The translations under genes were made by a program, and so were the position numbers. Of a stretch of DNA of 64,000 nt, positions 1 through 10,136 are shown in pieces. Position 1 is the stretch's first letter. Each line of letters starts with the position of its first letter. Below the pieces are notes generated by a model. That model did no database searches. It had not been told where the DNA came from and saw nothing but the letters and a program-made list of their open reading frames with translations. The DNA comes from Prionace glauca (lineage: Eukaryota > Chordata > Chondrichthyes > Carcharhiniformes > Carcharhinidae). The stretch lies in contig CM075724.1 of NCBI GenBank assembly GCA_037974335.1, positions 72,286,850 to 72,350,849 of the forward strand, given 5' to 3'.

Positions 1-65
1 AATATACCTTTTTGCTGCCTCCTCACTCGCCCAAAAATCGCTGCCTCTCGACTCTGCTCCACAGG

Positions 66-433
66 AACAATCCTCATAGAAATCCAATAAATCCATCAAA
101 CACGACTTCCCCTTACGAATCCGTGCTTCGTCTGCTCTATCAAACCATTCTTTTCTAGGTGCCTCGCTATTTCTTCTTTGATGACGGATTCAAGCATTTT
201 TCCAACTACAGACATTAAACTAACTGGCCTATAATTCCTGCCTTTTGTCTGCTACCTTTTTTAAACAGCGGTGTAACATTAGCCGTTTTCCAATCTTCCA
301 GCACTTCCCCAGAATCCAGCGAACTTTGGCAAATAATTGCTAAGGCATCCATTATCACCTCTGCCATTTCCTTCAGAACCGTGGGATGCATTCCACCTGG
401 TCCTGGGGATTTGTCTAGTGCTAGGGAAACCAT
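66..433 (-). mobile_element. CR1-like LINE fragment, reverse transcriptase N-terminal part
   Basis: The minus strand encodes a reverse transcriptase stretch beginning at the DKSPGP block and running through LFKKGSRQKAG, the FVRGKSC-like block and LLDFYED. It matches the family of LINEs at 8505-10136 and 44150-45952 in the same window. It loses similarity below about position 66, so both ends of the element are missing. Small indels shift the frame after the KAG block. It is a dead fragment; whether more of it lies beyond the window edge cannot be seen. Confidence 0.8.
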
Positions 434-469
434 AAGATAAACTTCTGAAGGAGAGCATCTATCTCCATT

Positions 470-1762
470 TGGACAGGCGAAGCTTGATCCAGAATAGTCA
501 ACATGGCTTTGTCAGAGGGAGGTCATGTTCTGATAAATTTGACTGAATTTTGTGAGGAGGTGTCCAGGTCTGTAGATGAGGATAGTGCAGCTCATGTAGT
601 TTATATATGGATTTCAGCAAAGCCTTTGACGAGATCCCACATGGGAGACGAGTAAAGAATGTAAATTCACATGTGATAAAGGGTAATTTGATTAGGTGGA
701 TTCAATAATGGCTCAGTTGTTGGAGACAGAGGGTGATGACTGAAGGCTGCTTCAAGGATTCAAAGCCAACATCCAGTGGTGTACCTTAGGGATCTGTGTT
801 GGGTCCCCTATTATTTGTCATTTATATAAATGACTTTGATAATTATGTTGGGGGTAGGGGGTAGGTTCCGCATGACTCAAGGATTGGATGGATGGATGGG
901 TATCAGTGAGGAGAAGTGTGTTAGTCTGTAAGAAGATATAGACGGAATGGTCAAATGGGCAGATAAGTGGCAGATGGAATTTAATTCTGAAAAGTGTGAG
1001 GCAATAACTTTGAAAGGAATAATTTGACAAGAAAGTATTCAATCAATGATAAGACACTAGAAAGTTTTGTGGAACAAAAGGACTTTGGCATTTGTGTCCA
1101 TAGATCTCTGAAAGTGGAAGGGTATGTTAGAAGTGCAGTCGAAAAGGCGTATGGGATACTTGCCTTTATCAATTGTGGCACAGATTACAAAAGAAGGCAA
1201 GCCATGTTGCGCTTGTATAGAACTTTGGTGAGGCCACAGCTAGAGCTCTGTATGCAGTTCTGGTCGCCACATTATCAGAAGGATGTGATTGCACTACAGG
1301 GATGCAGAGGTAATTCACCAGGTTGCCTGGGATGAAAAAATTATGTTACGAAGAGGTTGTGTAGGCTTGGGTTGTTTTCTTCAGAGCAGAGAAGACTGAT
1401 GGATGACCTGATCAAGGTATCCAAGATTATGAGGGACAAAGACAGAGCAGATAAGGAGCAGTTGTTCCCCTTAGTTGAAGTGTCAGTCACGAGGGGACAT
1501 AGGTTCAAGGTGAGGGGCAGGAGGTTTCGGAAAAAGGAACTTTTTTTTCACCCAGAGTCTGGAATGCACTGCCTGAGAGAGTGATGAAGACAGATTGCTT
1601 CATATCCTTTAAAAAGTATCTGGATGAGCACTTGGCATATCATAACATTCAGGGCTATGGGCCAACTGCTGGCAGATTTGATTAGGTGGGAGTTCAGGTG
1701 TTTCTAATGTGTTGGTGAGGACTTTATGGGCTGAAGGGCCTCTTCTGTGCTGCATGAGTCTG
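470..1762 (+). mobile_element. Old CR1-like LINE, 3' half
   Basis: A decayed reverse transcriptase from a family different from its minus-strand neighbour. Readable blocks in order are IQNSQHGFVRGRSC near 490-530, a DFSKAFD-like block near 610, an LGVxVHRSLK-like block (FGICVHRSLKVEG) near 1085, LYRTLVRPQLE near 1215, QFWSPHYQKD near 1255 and the terminal TRGHRFKVRGRRF near 1490. The 3' end has the typical tail GGGCTGAAGGGCCT near 1728. Several frame breaks separate the blocks, so it is not functional. A V-SINE follows directly. Confidence 0.8.
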
Positions 1763-2077
1763 CACAGTTGTGGCACAGTGATTAGTACTGCAGCCTAACA
1801 GCACCAGGGACCCAGGTTCAATTTTAGACTTGGGTGACTGTCTAAATGAAGTTTGCACATTCTCCGCATGTCTGCATGGGTTTCCTCTGGATGCTCCTCT
1901 TTCCTCACACAGTTTAAAAAAATGTGCAGGTTAAGTGGATTGTCCCTTGGTGTCAAAGGAATTTTCAGGGTAAATCTATGGGGATACGGGGATAGGACCT
2001 AAGAGAGATTGTTGTCAGTGCAGGCTTGATGGGCTGAATGGCATCATTCAACATCAGGATTCTATGATTCTATGATA
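1763..2077 (+). mobile_element. V-SINE (HE1-like), diverged
   Basis: A tRNA-derived head with an A-box-like TGGCACAGTGA and a weak B box is followed by the conserved central segment (GTTTGCACATTCTCC, then a TTTCCTCTGG block) and a LINE-like tail ending in repeated TTCTATGA. This order matches V-SINEs, of which HE1 of sharks is the known example. It sits exactly behind the LINE tail. It has many substitutions, so it is an older copy. Confidence 0.8.
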
Positions 2078-2121
2078 ATATCCTTAAACTGTAAAATAAA
2101 ATAAAAAATATTTGAAGAGAT

Positions 2122-2485
2122 GTTTGTATTTCTTGTCTCTCTTTAATTGCCCTTGAACTGATTGACTTGCTAGGCGACTCAGAAGATGGTTAATAATCAA
2201 TCACATTGCTTTGGGATTGGAGTGACATATAAGCCAGACTAGGTAGAGATGGAAGATGTTCCTCCAAGAAGGACATGATTGAACCAAATGGGTGTTTATG
2301 GTAATTAATGATAGGTGTGGTCCCCAGCAAAGTGATTAGTTTTTTGTTCCCAATTGTGTTATTAATTGAATTGTATTCAAGTTTCACCAACTACCCATAA
2401 TGAAATGTGAAACCATATCCCCAAAACATTAATTTGGGCTCTGGAGCACTGGTCCTGTGATATTACGACTACACCATCCCCTCTG
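2122..2485 (-). mobile_element. tRNA-derived SINE, second family, diverged
   Basis: Read on the minus strand, the right end is a tRNA-like head (GTGTAGTCGTAATATCACAG) and the left end is a tail containing the complement of TTAATTGCCCTTGA. The same order is seen at 36968-37272 and 56468-56862. The tail matches the 3' end of the LINE at 53625-54050. The body resembles known elasmobranch SINEs, possibly of the Deu type; that assignment is from memory. Confidence 0.65.
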
Positions 2486-2641
2486 CTTGCTTGCTGAATT
2501 CTACTGCTACGCAAAACATAGGATATATGTAGAAAGTAGCAGGTAGATAAGTTCTGATTCTAGTCTCAATAATCATAAATATTATCATCATTTGGTTTCT
2601 GGCTTTGAGCTGTGAATCACTGATTATCTTATCTTTTGCAG

Positions 2642-2756
2642 ATCACCACTTTATATTTCCTAGCCGCCTGATTTACCGATCCACAGTGGGGTTATTGGTA
2701 CTTCTTATACTAATGGTGATCAGCTTTGACCACATTACATCAGAAAGGGCCCACTG
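2642..2756 (+). CDS. Candidate host exon encoding a membrane segment
   Basis: This 115-base stretch is preceded by a good acceptor (a pyrimidine-rich run ending TCTTTTGCAG) and followed by a strong donor (CTG then GTAAGAG). One frame is fully open across it. The peptide starts HHFIFPSRLIYRSTVG, then has about 12 hydrophobic residues (LLVLLILMVI) followed by SFDHITSERAHW, so it looks like a short cytosolic or luminal stretch plus one transmembrane helix. The exon would start after 1 base of a codon and end after 2 bases of another. It does not match any mobile element in the window. I do not recognise the protein. A chance frame bounded by splice-like sites is possible, but protein-like composition and both sites together favour a real exon. 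Confidence 0.5.
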
Positions 2757-2759
2757 GTA

Positions 2760-3139
2760 AGAGAATTTTAAGAAAGGTTTACAACATTCAACAACATTTG
2801 TTGATATATCACAGAAGGAAGAATTGACATTGGCTCATCAATGTTGGAGATCATTGAGTCAAAATTGCTATTTCCTATCACTGCTGCCAAAATATTTCAC
2901 CTTGTACTCTATATTAATGCAATCTGCTATGAGCTAGCCTGTCTAATCCCGTAGAAAGTAATTTCTGTTGCCGTAACTGTTTGTCGTTACTTGGTATTAT
3001 TGGCATTCTTTGAAAATATGTCTCTATATTCCAAATTCCAAGCCATCAATTTTGGAACACCACTGTCTACTATTTTCCAGTCTGAAGAAGTAGCATTTAT
3101 CATGAATTTCAATCCCTGTCCTTAAACTATTATTTAATC
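2760..3139. other. Unclassified non-coding stretch
   Basis: AT-rich sequence just downstream of the candidate exon. I see no open frame of note, no repeat shared with the rest of the window and no RNA gene. It would be intron if the exon is real. Confidence 0.4.
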
Positions 3140-3690
3140 CAAGTGGACACAAGACTCCTATCCCAGAAGTGTCAATTTTATCAATAAGCCTTTCACTGGC
3201 ACTTTTAGAATGCCATCTTAAAGACAACAAGCATCATACTCCATTTGTCAATTTCTTCTGTGACTTCATTAAAAATTCAGTTACATTATTCAACCATGAT
3301 CTGCCTTGTACAAATTTGTGCTGGTTTGACGTAATTATCTCCAACACCCTACTTCTCCTATTCCAACACCTCCTTCCTTCCATCAGTGGCTGTTGATTAT
3401 CTGCCATAATTACTGTTTCCTAAAACACACCCACTATTAATTGAAAATGAATTAGCCAGTAATTTCCAGAACTATGTTATTTTTTAAAATAAGGATACCA
3501 CATTTCCCATTCACCTGTCTTCTGACACCTCTACCATATCTAGAGAAGATTTGAAGATTAGGACAAGTAATCCAATAATCTCCTCCTTTCCTTCCTTTAG
3601 CAATTGGGATGCAATACATTGGGAGCGGGTGACTTAAATCTTGCCAAATCTTCCAGTACCTCCTCCCTGTCAATTTTTACTCTCTATTGT
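3140..3690 (-). mobile_element. Ancient LINE reverse transcriptase relic
   Basis: The minus strand holds faint LINE reverse transcriptase blocks: a SKAF-like region near 3180-3230, a HGFxKGxSC-like region near 3290-3315 and a P-DW-like region near 3510-3560. Frames are heavily broken and the level of decay is greater than in other LINE copies here. Assignment rests on block order only. Confidence 0.5.
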
Positions 3691-4230
3691 TTCTACTTTG
3701 CTTCTAACGAGTCCTCCTCGTCAGTTTTTTTTTCAAATATCTCATATAGTACTGTAGTTTATGACAAGATTAATTAATGGCTAAAATAAATAAATGTGGC
3801 AGTACTGGTGATGTTTCAAGCTGCGGCATGTGAGAACTAATGGATGCTAGTATTATCTAAAGAAAGGACATCTGCAGTAATTGACAGCAGCTTGAGAAGT
3901 TCATCAACCTGCAAGCTGAGCTATAGACAGGTCAGGGAAGGAGGTAGTTATCTGGATGCATTGTTGTAGGGGACTTTAGAATATAATCTTCTGGTTTGAA
4001 AAGTGGTCATTGGCAGTTGGGGAGGGGGTGACTGTAGCTGAGATAGGTAAGTGGACCCACAGGGTATAACTCAGGAGTGGCTGCCTCTGCAATTATCCAT
4101 CAGGTGTGAGGCTCTTTCAGATTGTTTGGATGGAAGTGTGGGCTACAGAATGCATGATTTTATTGAACATGGCAATGTGATACATTAAGACATTTAAGTG
4201 GGGCGAACACAATAGAACAGAACAGAACGC
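3691..4230. other. Unclassified stretch
   Basis: I see no coding frame, no recognised repeat and no RNA gene. A short purine-rich run lies near 4010-4050. The end is a GAACA-rich run directly before a V-SINE. Confidence 0.4.
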
Positions 4231-4524
4231 GGTGGCATGGTGGCACAGTGGTTAGCACTGCTGCTTCACAGTGCTAGGGACCCATGTTCAATTCCCAGCT
4301 TGGGTGTCTGTCTGAGCGCAGTCTGCACATTCTCCCTGTGTGTGAGTGGGATTCCTCCAGGTGCTCTGGTTTCCTTCCACAGTCCAAAGATGTGCTGGTT
4401 AGGTTGACTGAACATGCTAAATTGCCCCTTGGTGTCAGGATAAATTTATGGGGTTTATGTGGATTGTCCGGGGTGGCCTATCCCTGAATTGCCTCATTCT
4501 GCACTGTAGAGATTCTAAAAAAAA
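4231..4524 (+). mobile_element. V-SINE (HE1-like)
   Basis: The A box TGGCACAGTGG and a B-box-like GTTCAATTCCC lie in a tRNA-like head, followed by the V central segment (CACATTCTCCCTGTG; GGTGCTCTGGTTTCC; CACAGTCCAAAGATGTG) and the tail CTGCACTGTAGAGATTCT ending in an A-run. The tail is shortened relative to the copy at 37932-38268. Confidence 0.85.
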
Positions 4525-4590
4525 GAACAAAACAGAATAGAATATAGAATAAAATCGCTGCAATGCAGAAGGCAACTATCCTACCATCAA

Positions 4591-4978
4591 AGAACAAAGA
4601 ACAATACAGCACAGGAAACAGGCCCTACAAGCCTGTGCCGCCCATTTTAACATTCAGTGAGTGCCTCTTTCCAATCCTTCTTCTACCTGTGACTTTTGTC
4701 TACGCCTCTTGGACTCCACAATAAAGGGGTGCAAGTTTAGAAAATTATATGCGTTAAGGGAGGTCTAATTTAGGGACAATTTGTTAACATCAATCAGCCT
4801 AAAAGCATGTTTTTGGGGTGTGAGAGGAAACCGGAGCATCCGGAGAAAACCCACGCAAGCACAGGGAGAATGTGCAAACTCCCACAGACACTGACCCAAG
4901 TCAGAGATCCAAGCCTGTCCATATATCTGCACAGCAAACAGTGATAGTCACTGTGCTGTCATGTTGCCCATCAATTGG
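4591..4978 (-). mobile_element. V-SINE variant with TTCTTTG-type tail
   Basis: Read on the minus strand it has a decayed tRNA-like head (GCACAGTGACTATCACTG), the V central segment (GTGGGAGTTTGCACATTCTC; TTCTCCGGATGCTCCGG) and a tail GGCCTGTTTCCTGTGCTGTA followed by repeated TTCTTTG. Both the head and the tail are closer to the 3' untranslated region of the LINE at 32520-34763 than to the other V-SINEs, so it links that LINE to the SINE superfamily. Confidence 0.75.
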
Positions 4979-5149
4979 TCCAGTTTAAGCGTACACTAAC
5001 AACGTGAAGCACTAGGCCATCATGCCTGCATTGACAGCAATCCCACCTAGCTGTATCCCCTTAACCCCATTTTTTACCCCACTAATCCCCCTCACAGAAA
5101 GGAGCAATTCACTATGGCCAATCATTCTAAACTGCACATCTTTAGAAGA

Positions 5150-5860
5150 ATTTAATGGTAGTACAGGACAGTGTAGTGAGGGAAATTGGAACTATAATCT
5201 GTAACAAGGACGGTGAATCCAGCTGCTGTGTTGCCTGCCTGTGCCAGGGTTTGAGGCATCTGCTTCCAACTGGAGCAACTTCAAATAGGAGGGTGGGTCC
5301 CATTGTCTTAGTCCAGGTAGGTACCAATGACAAAGGTAGAATAAGAAAAAAAGATTCTGCATAGATATTTTGAAGACCAAGACTCTAAAGTAAGCAAAAG
5401 TACTTTATGGAGTATTACTTTAGCCATGTGCAACTTGGGTACATAAAATTAGGGTACATAAAATTAGAGAGGTGAATACGTGGCTCAAAGACTGGTATGG
5501 GTGAAATGGGCTTCAGTTCGTAGGAGAGTGGGATCAGTATTGGGGAAATTGGAATTTATACTGCTCGAATGGCCTAAATCTGAACTATGGTGGAACCAGA
5601 GATCTTGAAACTATTCAACTAGTCAAGTAAAATGGGCTTTGAAGTAAATAGAGAGGGGGATGGCTCTGGAAAGGTGACATTTACGCTTCCAAAGCAAATG
5701 GATATGGAAGTATTACATGTCATCTATTTAGGTAATGATACACAAAGTGTGACAGGAAGCGAGTGAGTGCACAAACATAAAAGAAATAGCCGCAAATTGA
5801 CTCAAATGGAGAAAAATAGTAAAAGGGAAAAAAATAATGGTTCTTTACTTCAATGCACAT
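5150..5860 (+). pseudogene. Ancient LINE: ORF1 SGNH-type domain and start of ORF2
   Basis: The frame opening at 5155 reads VVQDSVVREIGTIICNKDG, then later VGPIVLVQVGTNDKGRIRKK. The GTND block is the third block of SGNH-hydrolase-like domains, which are known in ORF1 of CR1-type LINEs. Further on, in another frame, comes a run resembling NTWLKDW and then NGLNLNYGG, the usual C-terminal block of that domain. Around 5835-5870 the text becomes LYFNAH, the start of the endonuclease in ORF2. Frame breaks are present throughout. The copy continues at 6235, 6994 and 10137 after inserted elements. Confidence 0.65.
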
Positions 5861-5883
5861 CGTATTTGCCATGAAATTCATGG

Positions 5884-6234
5884 TTAATTTGATTTGATAT
5901 GATTTATTGTTATCACATGTATTAGTATACAGTAAAAAAAGTATTGTTTCGCAAATGCTATTTAGACAAAGTGTACTGTACACAAAGAAGAAAGGAGAGG
6001 ATGCAGAATGTTATAGTAACATCTAAGATATTGAGAAGCAACTTATAATGAGGTAGATGCATTAAAACGTCTGATGGCAGTACTTCAGTCGGTTGGTACG
6101 TGACCTCAAAAGTTTCCCCAATGGAAGAAGGTGGAACAGAGTATGTCCGGGGTGCATGGAGTCCTTGATTATGCTGGCTTCTTTATGGATATGACCTTAT
6201 AAGCATTACTTAAATGGTCACTAGGAGGTTGAAG
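5884..6234. repeat. Unclassified interspersed repeat inside the ancient LINE
   Basis: This interrupts the endonuclease coding part of the surrounding LINE. It begins TTGATTTGATATGATTTATT and contains GTCGGTTGGTACGTGACCTC and GAAGAAGGTGGAACAGAG. I know similar sequence as a dispersed repeat in shark DNA but cannot assign it to a class. No open frame fits a transposase. Confidence 0.5.
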
Positions 6235-6658
6235 CTGGAAGCTAAATATTTGGGGCATTTGACTTTTCATGAGGAAACGTAGTCTTGTTGGTACAAGGTG
6301 GATTAATTATGATGGCAAAAAAAATGATCTTGAATTAGAAGATGTAGAGTCCATATGGGGTGTTGGAAAAAAACAACAAAAAAAGAATGCAATGGTGGGA
6401 GTAATCTATCGACCCCTTAGCAGTAATAATTATAGAGGAGGACACAGAATAACCAGGAGATAATGAGGCAGTGTATTAATAATGTGTGACTCTAATCTTC
6501 ATGTGGATTTGTTAAATCAAATTGGCAGAGAAAGTCATGAGGAAGAATTCATAAATTCTATTCAGGACAGTTTCCTAGAACAATATGTTGTGGACCTAAA
6601 CCGGGATAAAACAAATTTGGATCCTTTAACGTGAAATGGGATAGGTTTATAAACAATC
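6235..6658 (+). pseudogene. Ancient LINE: endonuclease domain, continued
   Basis: The frame shows MVGVIYRPLSSNN near 6390, the conserved block before the catalytic part of APE-type LINE endonucleases. It is followed by a CDSNLHVD block near 6490 at the place of the usual GDFN motif, and then EEFINSIQDSFLEQYV near 6540. The D of GDFN is kept but the surrounding residues are altered. It continues the element begun at 5150 and is cut by a V-SINE at 6659. Confidence 0.7.
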
Positions 6659-6993
6659 TGGGATGACATGGTAGCACAGTGGTTAGCACTGCTGCTTCAC
6701 AGCTCCAAGGACCTGGGTTTGATTTCCGGCTCAGGTCACTGTCTGTGTGAAGTTTGTACATTCTCCTCATGTCTCCAGTTGCTCTGGTTTCCTCCCACAA
6801 TCCAAAGATGTGCGAGTTAGGCTGATTGATTGGCCATGCTAAAATTGCCCTTAGTATCCTGAGATGTGTAGGTTAGAGGGATTGGTGGGTAAATATGTAG
6901 GGATATGGGGGTAGTTCCTGGGTGGGATTGTGGTCAGTACAGACTTGATGGACCAAATGGTGTCTCTCTGTACTGTAAGGATTTTATGTTTAT
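6659..6993 (+). mobile_element. V-SINE inserted into the ancient LINE
   Basis: An A-box-like TAGCACAGTGG, a weakened B box, the V segment (ACATTCTCCTCATGTCT; TTTCCTCCCACAATCCAAAG) and a tail with GACTTGATGGACC and CTGTACTGTAAGGATT. It is flanked on both sides by LINE coding sequence, so its insertion post-dates that LINE. Confidence 0.85.
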
Positions 6994-7204
6994 AATATTC
7001 CCGAACAAAGTGGAACAAAATATGGTAGAATTGTTTGAGCGTGAAGAATGTGAGTAAGAAATAACTGTGCTGAACTTAATTTCCAAAGGAATGGGTGTAG
7101 AATTGATTGGACTGGGCTGGGAAAAGAGTTCAGCAGAAAAAAATAGTTGCTCAGTTGATGAAAATACCTCATGACTCACAACAAAGATATATACCAACGA
7201 GGAA
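6994..7204 (+). pseudogene. Ancient LINE: linker after the endonuclease
   Basis: The sequence between the V-SINE and the next insertion reads as the region joining endonuclease and reverse transcriptase (stretches resembling ELISKGMGVELIGLGWEKSS). It is bounded on the right by reverse-strand LINE material. Identification depends on the context of 6235-6658 and 10137-10680. Confidence 0.5.
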
Positions 7205-7479
7205 GAAGGGCTGTAAGAAATATGGAAAGTAGGAGCAGGAGTCGGCCACTCAGCCTTTGAACCTGCTCCACCTTTCACTATGATCATGGCTGATCATCAG
7301 ATACCCTGATTTCCCCAACCCCCCTCATATCCCTTTAGCCCCTAGAGCTTTATCTAATTTCTCCATGAAATCAGACAAATTTTGGCCCCAACTATATTCT
7401 GTGGTTGTGAATTACACATTCACCACCATCTGAGTGAAGAAATTTCTCTTTGTTTCAGTCCTAAAATGTTTACCCCTTA
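7205..7479 (-). mobile_element. Older LINE 3' end
   Basis: On the minus strand this is a LINE 3' terminus: the tail complement GTAGGAGCAGGAGTCGGCCA, then a GATCATGGCTGATCAT block and FFTQ-like coding remnants at 7425-7450. It is clearly more diverged than the adjoining reverse-strand LINE, which appears to have inserted within it. Confidence 0.7.
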
Positions 7480-8504
7480 ACATAAACATAAGGAGAAATA
7501 GGAGCAGCAGTAGGCCATCTAGCCCTTCAAGCCTGCCCCGCCATTCAATAAGATCATGGCTGATCTAAAGTGGCTCAGTTCCACTTTCCCGCTTCCTCCC
7601 CATAACCCTTAATCCCTTTGCCTACCAAAAACCTATCTACCCGCGTCTTAAATATGTTTAGCGAGGTAGCCTCCACCACTACAAATGGCAGAGAATTCCA
7701 AAGATTCACCACCCTTTGAGTGAAGAAGTTCCTCCTCAACTCTGTTCTAAACTGCACCCCCCTTATCTTGAGGCTGTGCCCTCTAGTCCTGCTGTCCCTT
7801 CTGAGTGGGAAGAACCTCTCCACCTCTACCCTATCTATCCCCTTCATCATCTTATACATCTCAATAAGACCCCCCCTCATCCTTCTAAACTCCAACGAGT
7901 ATAAGCCCAGTCTATTCAGCCTCTCTTCATAGTTCAACCCCCTCAACTCCAGTATCAACCTAGTGAACCTCCTCTGCACTCCCTCCAAGGCCAAAATATC
8001 CTTGTGCAAGTGCGGCGACCAAAACTGCACACAGTGCTCCAGCTGCGGCCTCACCAGTGCCCTGTACAGTTGCAGCAAGACCTCCCTACTTTTACACTCA
8101 ATCCCCCTCACTATGAAAGCCAGCATCCCATTTGCCTTCCTGATCACCTGCTGCACCTGTAAGCTGGGTATTTGCGACTCATGCACAAGGACCCCCAGGT
8201 CCCTCTGCACCGTAGCATGCTGCAGCTTTTTGCCCTTTAAGTAGTAGTCCCTCCTACCATTATTCCTGCCAAAGTGGATAACCTCACACTTGCCAACATT
8301 GTATTCCATCTGCCAGGTCCTCGCCCACTCGCTCAGCCTATCTAGATCCCTCTGCAGACTTTCTACACCCTCTGCACAATTTGCTTTTCCACTTATCTTC
8401 GTTTCATCAGCAAATTTCGACACCCTACACTCAGCTCTCTCCTCCAGATCATCTATATAAATGGTAAATAGCTGAGCCCCAGCACCGATCCCTGGGGCAC
8501 TACT
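7480..8504 (-). mobile_element. CR1-like LINE, 3' half, reverse strand
   Basis: The minus strand reads from the AQLFTIYIDDLEE block, through SKFADETKISGKA (FADD altered to FADE, so a catalytic Asp is lost), WARTWQMEYNVGKCEVIHFG, LGVLVHESQIPSLQVQQVI, VRPQLEHCVQFWSPHL and FTQRVVNLWNSLP, to the tail ending in the complement of TTCTTATGTTTATG. It is 5'-truncated near the SGVPQG block. It abuts a forward copy of the same family head to head at about 8504. Confidence 0.9.
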
Positions 8505-10136
8505 GTTACTAGAGAGACGGTGCTCGACAGACTGGAGGGACTGATTGTGGACAAGTCCCCAGGACCGGATGGAATGCATCCAAGGGTTCTGAAAGAAATG
8601 GCTGAGGTGATAGTGGATGCCTTGATGGTTATATTCCAGGCGTCGCTGGATTCCAGGGAAGTGCCGGAAGATTGGAAAATGGCTAATATTACGCCGTTGT
8701 TTAAGAAGGGTGCCAGGCAAAAGGCAGGGAATTATAGGCCGGTTAGTTTAACATCTGTTGTAGGTAAAATGTTAGAATCCGTCATTAAGGAGGAAATTGC
8801 GAGGCATCTTGAAGGGAATTGCTTGATAGGGCAGACGCAGCACGGTTTCATTAAAGGGAAGTCGTGTCTGACAAATTTACTGGAGTTCTATGAGGATGTG
8901 TCTCGGGCGGTGGATAGAGGAGAGTGGATGTGGTCTTTCTGGATTTTCAGAAGGCGTTTGACAAAGTACCTCACAAGAGGTTATTGCAGAAGGTTGAGGG
9001 ACATGGAGTTGGGGGTAGGGTGTTAGCGTTGATAGAGGATTGGTTGTTAAATAGAAGGCAGAGAGTGGGGGTCAACGGGTGCTATTCGGATTGGCGGATA
9101 GTGACTAGTGGAGTGCCCCAGGGGTCGGTGCTAGGGCCTCAGCTTTTTACCATTTATATACATGATCTGGAGGAGGGAACTGAGTGTAGGGTGTCGAAAT
9201 TTGCTGATGACACCAAGATTGGTGGAACGGCAAATTGTGCAGAGGGTGTGCAGAGTCTGCAGAGGGATCTAGGTAGGCTGGGTGAATGGGCCAGGAAATG
9301 GCAAATGGAATTTAATGTTGGCAAGTGTGAGGTGGTCCACTTTGGTAGGAATAATGGTAGGAAGGACTATTACTTACGTGGCGAAAAACTGCAGCAGGCG
9401 ACGGTGCAGAGGGACCTCGCGGTCCTTGTGCATGAGTTGCAAAAACCCAGCTTGCAGGTGCAGCAGGTGGTCAGGAAGGCGAATGGGATGCTAGCCTTCA
9501 TAGCGAGGGGGATTGAATATAAAAGGAGGGAGGTCTTGCTGCGGCTGTATAGGGCATTGGTGAGGCCGCAGTTGGATTACTGTGTGCAGTTCTGGGCGCC
9601 GCACCTGCGCAAAGATATTTTGGCCTTGGAGGGAGTGCAGAAGAGGTTTACTAGGCTGATACCGGAGTTGAGGGGGTTGAGCTATGAGGAGAGGCTGAAT
9701 AAACTGGGCTTGTACTCGTTAGAGTTTAGAAGAATGAGGGGAGATCTCATTGAAACGTATAAGATGATGAATGGGATGGATAGGATAGAGATAGAGAGAC
9801 TCTTCCCACTCAAAAAAGACAGTAGTACTAGGGGGCACAGCCTCAAGATAAAGGGGGGGCGGTTTAGAACGGAGTTGAGGAGGAACTTCTTCACTCAAAG
9901 GGTGGTGAATCTCTGGAATTCTCTGCCCGTTGAAGTGGTGGAGGCTACATCGCTAAATATTTTTAAGACGCGGGTTGATGTATTTTTGATAAGAGAGGGG
10001 ATTAAGGGTTATGGGGAGAGGGCGGGAAAGTGGAACTGAGCCGCGACAGATCAGCCATGATCTTATTGAATGGCGGGGCAGGCTCGAAGGGCTAGATGGC
10101 CTACTCCTGCTCCTATTTCTTATGTTCTTATGTTCT
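8505..10136 (+). mobile_element. CR1-like LINE, 5'-truncated, forward strand
   Basis: The copy starts in the linker just before [11 protein letters not shown] and ends in TTCTTATG repeats at about 10136. Sequence and family match the reverse copy to its left and the LINE at 44150-45952. No endonuclease part is present. A target-site duplication is not evident because both flanks are other LINE material. Confidence 0.92.
8520..10042 (+). pseudogene. LINE reverse transcriptase (one frameshift)
   Basis: This encodes the reverse transcriptase and C-terminal region of a CR1-like ORF2. Frame one (8520-8930) carries [39 protein letters not shown] and HGFIKGKSCLTNLLEFYEDV. A small deletion near 8920 moves the reading to the frame of 8924-10039, which has [50 protein letters not shown] with both catalytic Asp, WQMEFNVGKCEVVHFG, LVRPQLDYCVQFWAPHL and FFTQRVVNLWNSLPVEVVEA. 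Apart from this single break it is well kept, so the copy is fairly young. It cannot move by itself because the endonuclease is absent. Confidence 0.9.

Noticed and set aside
2642-2756. Assignment of the candidate exon to the STRA6 retinol-transporter family
   Set aside because: There is only a loose resemblance in the spacing of RS and AHW around a hydrophobic run; not enough for a name.
7575-8720. A 381-codon minus-strand frame as one protein
   Set aside because: It runs from one LINE into the antisense of another at about 8504; only the part below that point is LINE coding on that strand.
7480-10136. Twin-priming inversion of one LINE
   Set aside because: The inverted part contains the same 3' half and tail as the forward part, whereas twin priming gives adjacent, non-overlapping parts and one tail.
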